From Halovivax sp. (lineage in GTDB: Archaea > Halobacteriota > Halobacteria > Halobacteriales > Natrialbaceae), in NCBI GenBank assembly GCA_007119345.1, contig SKPV01000239.1, positions 1 through 48,767 on the forward strand: 48,767 nucleotides of DNA. Reading direction: 5' to 3'. The notes beneath the pieces were generated by a model, which ran no database searches, was not told the origin of the DNA, and saw only the letters and a list, made by a program, of their open reading frames with translations. This document shows positions 17,853-26,367 of this stretch, piece by piece. A program made the translations under genes and the position numbers. Position 1 is the stretch's first letter. Every line of letters starts with the position of its first letter.

Positions 17853-18278
17853 ACGCACACGTCTGCCCGACCCCCCACTTATGTTGCGGTTTCCGCGCGC
17901 GGAGAAACCGGGGACCGAATTCGGTCCCAGTACTCCGCCTTCGGGGTGCTCGCGGGTTCGTTCGCATCGTTCGAGCGGTCCGAATAATTCGACAGCCTCG
18001 GAATCGGCGGTGAATCGAGAGGGTTCGCCGAACGCGCCCGACACGACCGCCGGCGCGCACGTGAAGCGAACGATGGCGATAACTTACGAGGAACGATCGG
18101 GTCGATTCCCGTCGGGATAACCGAATTCCGACTCGAGTGAACGTCAAGTTGCGTCGGCTACAACTGGACTTGAATCGACAGACTGCGTCGACCTAATTCG
18201 TCGTGTAAGATCGTGATAAATGATCGCCGAGCAAGAAGGTTTATGTATCCCCTGCCGCTGAGAGCCGAGCACACCCCG
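17853..18278. other. Gene-free stretch between divergent genes
   Basis: No coding frame with halophilic composition. AAGGTTTATGTATCC around 18236-18250 is a plausible TATA region for the small membrane protein that follows. Confidence 0.4.
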
Positions 18279-18455
18279 ATGATATCCCGCGTCCACCGCG
18301 CAACGCTGTTCGCCCTGTACCAGCTGTGCATCCTGGTCGGCATCGCCGCGCTGCCGATCGCACTACTGACCCGGCAGGTCGGCCTGACGCTGCCAGTCCA
18401 CCGCCTCCTCGTGCGGGTCGAGAGCGCGTACGAGAACACCGCCTCGCAATCGTGA
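18279..18455 (+). CDS. Small single-span membrane protein
   Basis: 58 residues: a short basic start (MISRVHRATLFALYQLC), one hydrophobic helix (ILVGIAALPIALLT), then QVGLTLPVHRLLVRVESAYE. The pattern of one helix followed by a GLxLPVHRLL motif looks conserved in my recollection of haloarchaeal small proteins, but I cannot name the family. The ATG at 18279 is preferred over an upstream in-frame ATG at 18213, which would lie before the TATA-like box near 18239. Confidence 0.55.
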   Translation: MISRVHRATLFALYQLCILVGIAALPIALLTRQVGLTLPVHRLLVRVESAYENTASQS

Positions 18456-18664
18456 ATTACTGATCACGTATTTTCCCGACGACCGTCCCGCCCGGATAGT
18501 ACCGACGGTGTGAGCGACGGCCCGGCGGCTACGAGTGAGCCTCCTGCTGCGAGCGGCCTTCCCGCGCGCTCGAGACCAACACCGGAGCCTGCTCCGAAAA
18601 CCGGGAGGTATCGCCCCTTCGCCAGCGGTTCGGCGAGTCGCCCCGACCGCCGCGACCGCCGGTG

Positions 18665-18671
18665 TTTTATA
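18665..18671 (+). promoter_or_regulatory. TATA box of the proteasome beta gene
   Basis: TTTTATA centred 29 bp upstream of the ATG at 18697, the spacing of a leaderless haloarchaeal promoter. Confidence 0.6.
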
Positions 18672-18696
18672 CCGTCCCGACCGTTAGTGACCGATA

Positions 18697-19425
18697 ATGC
18701 GTACGCCCAACGTCGACGACTTCTCGGGAACCGCCGATCGATTGACCGACGACACCGATCCGTACGGCCCGGAGCTCGGCTCGTTGCCCCAGACCGATCT
18801 CAGCCGGTCCGAACTCGACAACGTGAACAAGACGGGCACGACGACGATCGGCATCACGACCGAAGACGGCGTCGTCATCGCGACCGACATGCGCGCGAGC
18901 CTCGGCGGACGATTCGTCTCGAACAAGAACGTGCAGAAGGTCGAACAGATCCATCCGACCGGCGCGCTCACGATGGTCGGCAGCGTCGGCGGCGCCCAGT
19001 CGTTCATCTCCAGCCTCCGCGCGGAGGTGAACCTCTACGAAGCCCGCCGCGGCAGCGATATGAGCATCGATGCGCTCGCGACGCTGGCCGGAAACTTCGC
19101 TCGCGGCGGTCCGTTCTTCGCCATCCACCCCATCCTGGGCGGCGTCGACGACGAGGGCAGCCACGTCTACAGCATCGACCCGGCCGGCGGCGTCATGAAA
19201 GACGAGTACACCGTCACCGGATCCGGGATGCAACTGGCCTACGGCCACCTCGAGCAGGCCTACGAGGAGGGACTCTCGAACGACGAGGCGACCACCATCG
19301 CCGCACGCGGGATCAAGTCCGCCGCCGAGCGCGACACCGGATCCGGCAACGGCGTCTTCCTCTGTGAGATCACCGGCGAGGGCGTCGACATCCACGGCCA
19401 CCACGACTTCGAGGAAGTCATCTGA
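18697..19425 (+). CDS. psmB: Proteasome beta subunit
   Basis: A 242-residue precursor of the 20S proteasome catalytic subunit. Residues 1-47 are the propeptide, removed by autocleavage in NKTG|TTTIG to expose Thr48 as the N-terminal nucleophile. Asp64 (ATDMRASLG) corresponds to mature Asp17, and the Lys of NVQKVEQI aligns with mature Lys33 after one inserted residue. GSVGGAQSFISSLRAE and FFAIHPILGGVD are further family motifs. It would stack as inner rings with alpha-subunit outer rings and degrade proteins fed by PAN/Cdc48 ATPases. No alpha subunit is in the window. A strong TATA box supports the start. Confidence 0.96.
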   Translation: MRTPNVDDFSGTADRLTDDTDPYGPELGSLPQTDLSRSELDNVNKTGTTTIGITTEDGVVIATDMRASLGGRFVSNKNVQKVEQIHPTGALTMVGSVGGAQSFISSLRAEVNLYEARRGSDMSIDALATLAGNFARGGPFFAIHPILGGVDDEGSHVYSIDPAGGVMKDEYTVTGSGMQLAYGHLEQAYEEGLSNDEATTIAARGIKSAAERDTGSGNGVFLCEITGEGVDIHGHHDFEEVI

Positions 19426-19554
19426 ACTCACGGCCGAGACCCATTCTTGCGGTCGCCGGATTCGTCAGCCGCCGCCATCGTATTCGATCGAGTGCGGGTC
19501 CCAATCCGACCCGTCCGCCGATTCCGGGGACCGGCCGTCGCTCGGACCTCCCAG

Positions 19555-19754
19555 GAAACGCATCGTCAGGACCTCCCGCGAAACGCGTCGGTCGGACTCC
19601 TCGGGAAACGCGTCGGTCGGACACATCGGGAAACGCGTCGGACGAAAACCCCGCGAAACGTATCGCCAAGACCTCCCGCGAAACGCGTCGGTCGAACACC
19701 CCGCGAAACGCGTCGGTCGGCCGCGTCCGAAAACGCGTCGTCCGAACCAGCCTC
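19555..19754. repeat. 25-nt tandem repeat, 8 units
   Basis: The core GAAACG(CGTCGG) recurs at 19555, 19580, 19605, 19630, 19655, 19680 and 19705, with a changed copy at 19730, an exact 25-nt period. Consensus: GAAACGCGTCGGTCGGACAC plus CTCCC. The period is not a multiple of three, so it is not coding. It fills much of the 410-bp gap between psmB and the convergent oxidoreductase gene. No unique spacers are present, so it is not CRISPR. Confidence 0.85.
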
Positions 19755-19835
19755 TCGCGTCAGCAGCGATAGGTCGCACGAAAACGAACCCCGCTCGTCG
19801 GCTCCGTTCGGATGGTACGCGCGGAGCGGTCGGCG

Positions 19836-20975
19836 TTATCGGCGCTGGATCCGCGGTGCACCCGCTAACTCGTCACCGTTCGTCACCGACGTCGGTTCGG
19901 ACTCGACGGACACCGCGCGGTTCGTCTCGCTGGATTCGTAGATCGCGTCGATGACCCGCTGGACGACGAGGGCCTCCTCGACCGTGTTCGTCTCCGGCGC
20001 CGTCTCCGTCGCCACGCACTCGAGGAACCGCTCGTCCTGTTCGCGGTGGCCGGTCATCGTGGAATCACCGGACAGGTCGACGTTCGCGAAGTGGTCGACG
20101 CCGGCCGTTCCGGTCTCGAGGATCGAGACGTCGGTGTCGCCGATCTCGAATCGAGCGCCGGCGTCCGTTCCGCGAACGACGAAGTCCATGCAGGGGTCGC
20201 GGTTCGTCGCCCAGGCCGCGTCGAGGACGATCGTCTCGCCGCCGGCACAGCGGACGAACGCGGTGACGGAGTCGTCCACCTCGTAGGGTTCGTCGACGCC
20301 CGCCCAGGCGTCGCCGAATCCCTCGGGATCGGCGTAGTCCTCGCTGTCGCCGAACGTCGATCGAGTCACGCCCGAGACCTCCACGACGTCCGGGAAGTCC
20401 ATCGCGTACAGCGCCAGATCGAGCGCGTGGACGCCGATGTCGATGAGCGCGCCGCCGCCCGCGAGTTCCGGGTTCGTAAACCACGATCCCGTCCCCGGCA
20501 CGCCCCGCCGGCGAACGTAGTTCGCCTCGACGTGGGTCAGGTCGCCGAATCGACCGCGGGACTTCTGTTCCTCGAAGAGGAGCATCGACGCCGCGTGGCG
20601 GTTGTGGAATCCGACCATCACGTTCGCCGTCGATTCGGCCGCGGCCGCGGCGATACGCTCTGCGCTCTCGAGCGTGTGCGCGAGCGGCTTCTCCACGAGG
20701 ACGTCGAGGTCGGCCTCGAGCGCGGCGACGGTGATCGGCTCGTGAAACCGGTTCGGCGTGGTGACGATCACCGCGTCGACGCGCTCGTCGGCGACAAGTG
20801 TTTCGTGGGAGTCGTACCCCTCGGCGTCGAACTCATCGGCGAACCGCTCGCGCGCGTCGGCCGAGATGTCCGCTCCGGCGACCACGTCGGCGCCCAGCTC
20901 GCGGACGTTTCTCGCGTGGTGGTGGCCCATCCCGCCGAGGCCGACGACCCCGACGCCGATACCGGCGCCGATCAC
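19836..20975 (-). CDS. Gfo/Idh/MocA family NAD(P)-dependent oxidoreductase
   Basis: 379 residues. The Rossmann motif GVVGLGGMGHHHARNV is near the N-terminus, the conserved EKPLA (Lys-Pro dipeptide contacting the nicotinamide) is near residue 95, and the catalytic-type stretch GGGALIDIGVHALDLALY is near residue 175. The family oxidises or reduces hydroxyl groups of sugars, inositols and their derivatives. It starts at a GTG just before the Rossmann strand. The divergent ThuA-like gene at 21258 is a frequent companion of such enzymes in sugar-derivative pathways, so the two may act together. Exact substrate unknown. Confidence 0.9.
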   Translation of the reverse strand: MIGAGIGVGVVGLGGMGHHHARNVRELGADVVAGADISADARERFADEFDAEGYDSHETLVADERVDAVIVTTPNRFHEPITVAALEADLDVLVEKPLAHTLESAERIAAAAAESTANVMVGFHNRHAASMLLFEEQKSRGRFGDLTHVEANYVRRRGVPGTGSWFTNPELAGGGALIDIGVHALDLALYAMDFPDVVEVSGVTRSTFGDSEDYADPEGFGDAWAGVDEPYEVDDSVTAFVRCAGGETIVLDAAWATNRDPCMDFVVRGTDAGARFEIGDTDVSILETGTAGVDHFANVDLSGDSTMTGHREQDERFLECVATETAPETNTVEEALVVQRVIDAIYESSETNRAVSVESEPTSVTNGDELAGAPRIQRR

Positions 20976-21257
20976 GCGTAAACCCCCGCTTTATCGGTCG
21001 TGAGAGGGAACGGCGAGCGATCAACGGGCCATTTCGAGGAGGTTGGGCGGCGGTGCTGGGCGTTCATCGACGGTACTTGAGTCGGGGATCGAAATAAGGG
21101 TTGTGCCATATTAATCCCCGCAAACCGGACACAGTCGTCGATATTGACGGGATTTACTGGTACTGGGCGGACGAAATCTCGCGACACTCGATTCTATTCT
21201 CCGCCCGGGTCGAGGTCGGACCGCGCGACATTAGTCGGTCCGCCGCGACCGACGACC

Positions 21258-21941
21258 ATGTCCACGGTCACCGTCTGGAACGAGTTCCGACACGAACGCG
21301 AGGACGACGACGCCGCGGCCGTGTACCCCGACGGCATCCACGCGACGATCGCCGACGCGCTCGCGGACGACCACGAGGTGCGGACGGCCACGCTCGACGA
21401 GCCGGAACACGGCCTGTCCGACGACGTGCTCGCGGAAACCGACGTGCTCTGCTGGTGGGGACACGTCGCCCACGACGAGGTCTCGGACGCGGTGGTCGAT
21501 CGCGTCCACGAGCGAGTACTCGACGGAATGGGACTCGTGGTTCTCCACTCGGGGCACTTCGCGAAGATATTCCGGCGCTTGATGGGTACCGAGTGCGACC
21601 TCCAGTGGCGCGAAGACGGCGAGACCGAACGGCTCTGGGTCGTCGATCCCGGACATCCGATCGCCGACGGCGTCGGCGAGTCGATCGAACTCGCGCGAAC
21701 GGAGATGTACGGCGAACCGTTCGACGTGCCGGAGCCCGATCGTCTCGTCTTCGTCAGCTGGTTCGCGGGCGGCGAGGTGTTCCGGAGCGGCTGTTGCTAC
21801 CGTCGCGGCAAGGGACACATCTTCTACTTTCGGCCGGGCCACGAGACGTATCCGATCTATCACGAGCCCGAGGTGCAGCAGGTCCTCCGAAACGCCGTAT
21901 CGTGGGCCGCGCCGGTCACGAAATCGGTGACCGAGGGGTGA
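21258..21941 (+). CDS. ThuA-like trehalose-utilisation family protein
   Basis: 227 residues with the glutamine-amidotransferase-like fold of ThuA: VYPDGIHATIADAL, DVLCWWGHVAHDEV, GLVVLHSGHFAKIFRRLMG, and late GKGHIFYFRPGHETYPIYH. In rhizobia ThuA works with the Gfo/Idh enzyme ThuB to oxidise trehalose-derived sugars, and a Gfo/Idh gene is divergent here. The catalytic cysteine of true amidotransferases is absent at the expected place (VLHSGH). ATG 21258 is preferred, with ACATTAG about 28 bp upstream; an in-frame start at 21144 precedes that box. Confidence 0.85.
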   Translation: MSTVTVWNEFRHEREDDDAAAVYPDGIHATIADALADDHEVRTATLDEPEHGLSDDVLAETDVLCWWGHVAHDEVSDAVVDRVHERVLDGMGLVVLHSGHFAKIFRRLMGTECDLQWREDGETERLWVVDPGHPIADGVGESIELARTEMYGEPFDVPEPDRLVFVSWFAGGEVFRSGCCYRRGKGHIFYFRPGHETYPIYHEPEVQQVLRNAVSWAAPVTKSVTEG

Positions 21942-21960
21942 GCGGGCGGCCGGTCGTCCA

Positions 21961-23247
21961 TCAACCGCTTCGCTGCGTGTCGACCAGCTCGACGGCGACC
22001 GACAGCTCCGTTCCCGTCGCCGCTTCGAGTCGCTCGCGGACCGCGTCGGCGAAGTCCGACGGCACTTCCTCCCCGGGCGGCCGCTCGACGAGGACGGTCA
22101 CCGCCGGATCGCGATCCGCGTAGACGTCGTGGAGTTCGTAGGCGACCTCGACCTCGTGAAATCGGAGTTCGTCGAACGCGCCATCCTCGCTCATGGCCGC
22201 GAGTTCCTCGTCGACGTCGTGTTCGACGGCCGAGACCTGGTAGGTGCCGTAAGAGACGCCGGCGAGAACCACGGTGAGCAAGGAGATGGCGACGAGGATG
22301 ACGACCGTCCGCGAGAGCACGGTCCGGACGGTCCGGCCGAGGTCCGTCGGCCCGTGTGGCCGGTATCCGGAAAACCACAGCAAGAGCAACGCCGTGAGAT
22401 TGATCGCCAGCAGGTTCACGAGTACGAGCGTCCCCGCGGTGAGGATCACCGTCGGGTGTCCCCAGGCGATCCCCAGTCCGGCCGTCGCCGCCGGCGGGAC
22501 GAGTGCGACGGCGATCGCGACGCCGACCAGGACGGAGCCGACGTTTCGCGTGAGGCTGACGACCGCGGCCGCGCCGGATCCGAGCGCCAGAAACAACGAG
22601 AGGACGGTCGGCGTGATCCGTTCGCGCACCTCGGGGACGCCGGTGACGTCGAAGCCGGGCGGGAGGAGAACCGTTCCCCTGAGCAGCCAGCCGACGAGCG
22701 CGGCCGTCGCGACGGCGGCCACCAACCCGAGTCCCTGGAGGACGACGCCGCGGGAGGCGAGCGCCTGGTCGTCGACGACGACGCCGACGCTCGCGGCCAA
22801 CGCCGGCCCCATCAGCGGCGCGACGACCATCGCCCCGATGATCGTCGCCGCGGAGTTCGTCAGCAGGCCCGCCGTCGCGATGACGGTGCTCAACACGAGC
22901 AGCGCGAGGAACGTCGAGAGGGCCGGTGCCAGCTCTTCGGCGCGAGCCCGCAGCTCGTCTCGCGATATCCGCGCGCCCTCGAAACGATCGGCGGGATCGG
23001 CCTCCCGTCCGGCGACGATCGTCTCCGCGGCGAGGACCACGACGTAGGAGTCGCGGTGCAACCCCGCCGACCGGAGCCGGGACAACAACGGATCGACCGC
23101 CTTCGGCGCGACCGGGATCGACGCGATCGCCTCGAAATTGCCGTCGCCCGTCTCCTCGGTGATCCCGAAATCGACCCCTTCGGCGTCGAGCGTGGCGACG
23201 ATCGAGTCACGCTCGCCGTGGGGAACGTACAGCTGCACGAGTCGCAT
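21961..23247 (-). CDS. DUF389 (TIGR00341-type) membrane protein
   Basis: 428 residues. An N-terminal soluble domain (residues 1-75: MRLVQLYVPHGERDSIVATL) resembles a ferredoxin-like regulatory fold. About six to seven transmembrane helices follow with the family signatures TIIGAMVVAPLMGPALA and VGVAIAVALVPPAATAGLG. A C-terminal soluble domain (residues 340-428) contains AVTVLVERPPG. The family is widespread in haloarchaea; its transport or channel role is unproven. ATG 23247 is where conservation begins. A 28-nt tandem repeat lies 64 bp upstream, in the probable promoter region. Confidence 0.87.
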   Translation of the reverse strand: MRLVQLYVPHGERDSIVATLDAEGVDFGITEETGDGNFEAIASIPVAPKAVDPLLSRLRSAGLHRDSYVVVLAAETIVAGREADPADRFEGARISRDELRARAEELAPALSTFLALLVLSTVIATAGLLTNSAATIIGAMVVAPLMGPALAASVGVVVDDQALASRGVVLQGLGLVAAVATAALVGWLLRGTVLLPPGFDVTGVPEVRERITPTVLSLFLALGSGAAAVVSLTRNVGSVLVGVAIAVALVPPAATAGLGIAWGHPTVILTAGTLVLVNLLAINLTALLLLWFSGYRPHGPTDLGRTVRTVLSRTVVILVAISLLTVVLAGVSYGTYQVSAVEHDVDEELAAMSEDGAFDELRFHEVEVAYELHDVYADRDPAVTVLVERPPGEEVPSDFADAVRERLEAATGTELSVAVELVDTQRSG

Positions 23248-23310
23248 ACCCACCGCACACCGACCGGAGAGAAAGTACGATGGGACCGAGTCCAACGGAG
23301 AGATCGGGCG

Positions 23311-23394
23311 CAGAACCGATCCATCGACGAGGTTGGGCCAGAACCGATCCATCGACGAGGTTGGGCCAGAACCGATCCATCGACGAGGTTGGGC
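23311..23394. repeat. 28-nt tandem repeat, 3 identical units
   Basis: CAGAACCGATCCATCGACGA followed by GGTTGGGC occurs three times without change at 23311, 23339 and 23367. Perfect identity implies recent expansion. It lies between the DUF389 start and the 3' end of the eIF2B-like gene. Confidence 0.9.
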
Positions 23395-23455
23395 GCGGGC
23401 ATCGACGCGACCGAGAGAGAACGTGGGAACCGAACCGACCGACCTCCCCTCGATC

Positions 23456-24307
23456 TCAGAACGTCTCGCGGCCTTCGTCCGTGATCACGCTCTCGAGGAG
23501 GTCCACAGGCGTCGCGTCGTAGGCGGGGTTAGAGACGTCGAAGCCCTCCGCGGGTTCGAGCATCACCTCGCTCGCGGGCCGGTACTCGTTTTCGAAGACG
23601 AATCCCTGGGTGATGAGCTTGGAGGCAGCGCCGAGGACGGTGACGGGGACGTCACGACGGTCCGCGGCGGCGGCGAGCGGAAACGTGCCGACGCGGTTGT
23701 AGAGCACGTCGTCGACGATGCAGTCCATGCCGACGACGACGCGGTCGCAGTCCGCGAGGTGGTGACCGCCCGCCGCGTCGGTGATCAGCGTGACGTCGAC
23801 GCCGTCGATCGCGGCGAACCGACGGGCGGCCTTCCGGCCGATGTATCGCGGTCGAGCCTCGGTCACGTAGAGGTCGAACTCGGCGCCCGTTTCGGTGGCG
23901 AGTTCGATCGCCTCCAGGACGGTCGTCGAGTAGTCGTGGGTGAGCAGCGTCTCGTCGCCGGCGAGGACCGACGCGGCGTTCTCGGCCGCGCGACGCTTAC
24001 CGGCCTCGATCCGTGCGACGACGTCCTCGATGACCGCGCCAGCGACCGATTGGGCTTGCTCGACGGAGTCGCTCTCCGTCCCGGACGCCTCGTCGACCAC
24101 CTTTCGGAGGGCGTTCTGCAGGGACGCGTGGGAGGGATTCGCCCGCCTGAGGATCTTCGCGTTTCGGTCGAGCGCGGTGTGGAACTCCTCGACGGTCGCG
24201 TACTCGCGTTCGAGGAGTTCCTCGAGTGCGCGCGCCGCGTTGACGGCGACCACCGAGGAACTGTGGGTCTGCATCTGCCGGATTTCCTCGGCCGTTTCGT
24301 CGATCAT
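23456..24307 (-). CDS. eIF2B alpha/beta/delta-like protein
   Basis: 283 residues with an N-terminal helical bundle (residues 1-115) and a C-terminal NagB-like Rossmann domain. Motifs: LLTHDYSTTVLEAIE, DLYVTEARPRYIGRKAA, DRVVVGMDCIVDDVLYNRVG. The family includes eIF2B regulatory subunits, ribose-1,5-bisphosphate isomerase and MtnA. The isomerases carry a catalytic Cys in the THC motif; here it is THD. The conserved Asp (GMDCI) is kept. So a direct isomerase role is doubtful and the protein looks closer to the eIF2B type (human alpha has LTHAYS). It is divergent from the zinc-ribbon gene at 24408. Confidence 0.82.
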   Translation of the reverse strand: MIDETAEEIRQMQTHSSSVVAVNAARALEELLEREYATVEEFHTALDRNAKILRRANPSHASLQNALRKVVDEASGTESDSVEQAQSVAGAVIEDVVARIEAGKRRAAENAASVLAGDETLLTHDYSTTVLEAIELATETGAEFDLYVTEARPRYIGRKAARRFAAIDGVDVTLITDAAGGHHLADCDRVVVGMDCIVDDVLYNRVGTFPLAAAADRRDVPVTVLGAASKLITQGFVFENEYRPASEVMLEPAEGFDVSNPAYDATPVDLLESVITDEGRETF

Positions 24308-24407
24308 ACCTACCGGATCACCCGTCCGGGCAAAAGGCCTTCCGGGTACCCGACGGGTTTCGCGGGCGGGCGGCAATCTTAGGGACCTCGGCGACGTGGA
24401 CGAGACG

Positions 24408-24728
24408 ATGGTCGAGGTCAGCTACTACTGTCCCCACTGCGGCGCGATCACCGTGCTCGAGCGACCGGCGCGCCTCGCCGACAAGTCGGTGACGGCCCGC
24501 AAACAACCGGGCTGGGAGTACGCCGCGCCCGACGACTCCGATCGAGAATCCGCCGACGGGATCGCGCTGCGTTGCGGGGAAGACGGCGAGCCGACGAACC
24601 GCGACGGCGAGACGGTCGACGGCTGCGGGCGACCGTTCTACCTCAACTTCGTCCGATTCCGGCGGGGCGTCGAGCTCGAACCCGATCCGCCGGCCGAGGG
24701 CGGGCCCCGCTTTGACTTCCGTCGGTGA
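24408..24728 (+). CDS. Small zinc-ribbon-like haloarchaeal protein
   Basis: 106 residues starting MVEVSYYCPHCGAITVLERP. Four or five cysteines (CPHC at 8-11, LRCGEDG and GCGRPF near 65 and 85) suggest one bound zinc. The middle is acidic and the end is FYLNFVRFRRGVELEP. I do not recognise a named family. A TATA-like ATCTTAGG about 28 bp upstream supports the start. The Mrp ATPase begins 124 bp downstream on the same strand with its own TATA-like box, so co-transcription is possible but not required. Confidence 0.7.
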   Translation: MVEVSYYCPHCGAITVLERPARLADKSVTARKQPGWEYAAPDDSDRESADGIALRCGEDGEPTNRDGETVDGCGRPFYLNFVRFRRGVELEPDPPAEGGPRFDFRR

Positions 24729-24852
24729 GTCGGTCGTCGACGGCGCCTCGACGCGTCCCGCTCTCCCCATCCTCGTCGCTCCCGGCCGGTCGGTCGGCTC
24801 GAACGTCACGGCCAACACAACCTTTTCGACCGAGGCGCCCGGAGGTCCGGGC

Positions 24853-25932
24853 ATGGACGACGACGCGGTACGCGACCTGCTTCGCGAAGTCGAGGACCCC
24901 GACCTCGGGGACGACATCGTCTCGCTGGGCCTCGTCAACGACGTCGCGGTCGACGACGGGACGGTCTCGATCGATCTGGCGCTCGGGGCCCCCTACTCGC
25001 CGACCGAGACGACCCTGGCCGGCGAGGTACGCGAGCGCATCGAAGCCGAAGGACTGGACGCCGACCTCTCGGCGAGCATCCCCGGCCGCGACGACCAGCC
25101 GCAGGCGGAGGCGGTGTTGCCGAACGTGAAGAACGTGATCGCGGTCGCCTCCGGCAAAGGTGGCGTCGGCAAATCGACTGTAGCGGTGAACCTGGCCGCC
25201 GGTCTCTCCGACATGGGTGCCAGGGTCGGGCTCTTCGACGCCGACATCTACGGACCGAACGTCCCCCGGATGGTGGACGCGGACGAGCCGCCGATGGCGA
25301 CCGAGGACGAGACGCTCGTCCCGCCCGAAAAGTACGGCGTGAAGCTGATGAGCATGGCATTTCTCGTCGGCGAGGACGATCCCGTCATCTGGCGCGGCCC
25401 GATGGTTCACAAGGTGATCACCCAGCTCACCGAGGACGTCGAGTGGGGGCACCTCGACTACCTGGTGGTCGACCTCCCGCCGGGCACCGGCGACACCCAG
25501 TTGACGATGCTCCAGACGATGCCCGTGACGGGCGCGGTGGTCGTGACGACTCCACAGGACGTCGCGCTGGACGACGCGCGCAAGGGCCTCGAAATGTTCG
25601 GCCGCCACGACACCGTCGTCCTGGGCGTGCTCGAAAACATGGCGACGTTCGCCTGCCCCGACTGCGGAAGCGAACACGACATCTTCGGGGCCGGCGGCGG
25701 CGAGTCGTTCGCCGACGTCCACGAGATGCCGTTTCTCGGCTCGATCCCGCTCGATCCGTCCGTCCGCGCGGGCGGCGACGAGGGCAAACCGATCGTCCTC
25801 TCGGGCGAGGGCGAGACGGCGGCGGCGTTCGCCGATGCCACGGAACGCGTCGCGAACAACGTCGGGATCGTCCACCGGCGCGCCATCGCCGAGTCGCTGG
25901 CGCCGCCGGCCGCGACGGAATCCGACGACTGA
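24853..25932 (+). CDS. Mrp/NBP35-family iron-sulfur carrier ATPase
   Basis: 359 residues. Residues 1-80 are a MIP18/DUF59 domain (LREVEDPDLGDDIVSLGLVN). The ATPase has the deviant Walker A GKGGVGKST (101-109), followed by LFDADIYGPNVPRM and DYLVVDLPPGTGD. The metal-binding CPDC (Cys268, Cys271) bridges a 4Fe-4S cluster at the dimer interface in this family. Expected role: assembly or transfer of Fe-S clusters to apoproteins in the cytosol. The start at 24853 is supported by AACCTTTTCG about 30 bp upstream. No frame problem. Confidence 0.94.
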   Translation: MDDDAVRDLLREVEDPDLGDDIVSLGLVNDVAVDDGTVSIDLALGAPYSPTETTLAGEVRERIEAEGLDADLSASIPGRDDQPQAEAVLPNVKNVIAVASGKGGVGKSTVAVNLAAGLSDMGARVGLFDADIYGPNVPRMVDADEPPMATEDETLVPPEKYGVKLMSMAFLVGEDDPVIWRGPMVHKVITQLTEDVEWGHLDYLVVDLPPGTGDTQLTMLQTMPVTGAVVVTTPQDVALDDARKGLEMFGRHDTVVLGVLENMATFACPDCGSEHDIFGAGGGESFADVHEMPFLGSIPLDPSVRAGGDEGKPIVLSGEGETAAAFADATERVANNVGIVHRRAIAESLAPPAATESDD

Positions 25933-25979
25933 ACGTCGACGGTCGGACGACAACGAATCGATCACCGTCCTCAACGATC

Positions 25980-26085
25980 GCGTTCCGACGGATCGATCGC
26001 CTTCCACAACGATCGCATTTCGACGGATCGACTACCACCCCTTGACGCCCGCGTTTCGACGGACCGCTCCCGACCGGCGAACGGG
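25980..26085. repeat. Degenerate 35/36-nt repeat, 3 units
   Basis: GCGTTCCGACGG, GCATTTCGACGG and GCGTTTCGACGG begin at 25980, 26015 and 26051. The rest of each unit is only partly alike (ATCG-rich). Confidence 0.5.
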
Positions 26086-26121
26086 GAGATTAATGTCCGC
26101 GACGCGCGACAATTCCGACCG

Positions 26122-26343
26122 ATGACCGACGACGAGTTCGAACCCGACCCGGAACGCGTCGCGCTCCTGCGCGAGATCGCCGACGACGTCCGGGGCGACT
26201 CCAGCGAGCGCAAGCAGCTGGCCAACGTCCTCTACCGCGTCAGCGACATCTACGACGCGGACGAGGAGACGAGCCCCGAGGACGTCGTCCGGAACGTCAA
26301 ATTCATCCTCGAGGTCAAAGAGCGCGGCGGGCTGGAGCGGTAG
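26122..26343 (+). CDS. Small acidic helical protein, unknown function
   Basis: 73 residues: TDDEFEPDPERVALLREIAD, then SSERKQLANVLYRVSDIYD and ETSPEDVVRNVKFILEVKE. It is predicted to be all-helical and soluble, with no cysteines. A TATA-like GATTAATG at 26088-26095 (about 30 bp upstream) supports both the start and real expression. Its composition is clearly halophilic. I do not recognise the family. Confidence 0.72.
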   Translation: MTDDEFEPDPERVALLREIADDVRGDSSERKQLANVLYRVSDIYDADEETSPEDVVRNVKFILEVKERGGLER

Positions 26344-26367
26344 CGGCGGTTCGATCGAGCGCTCTCC

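Noticed and set aside
19555..19754. CRISPR array
   Set aside because: Units follow each other with no unique spacers and there are no cas genes in the window.
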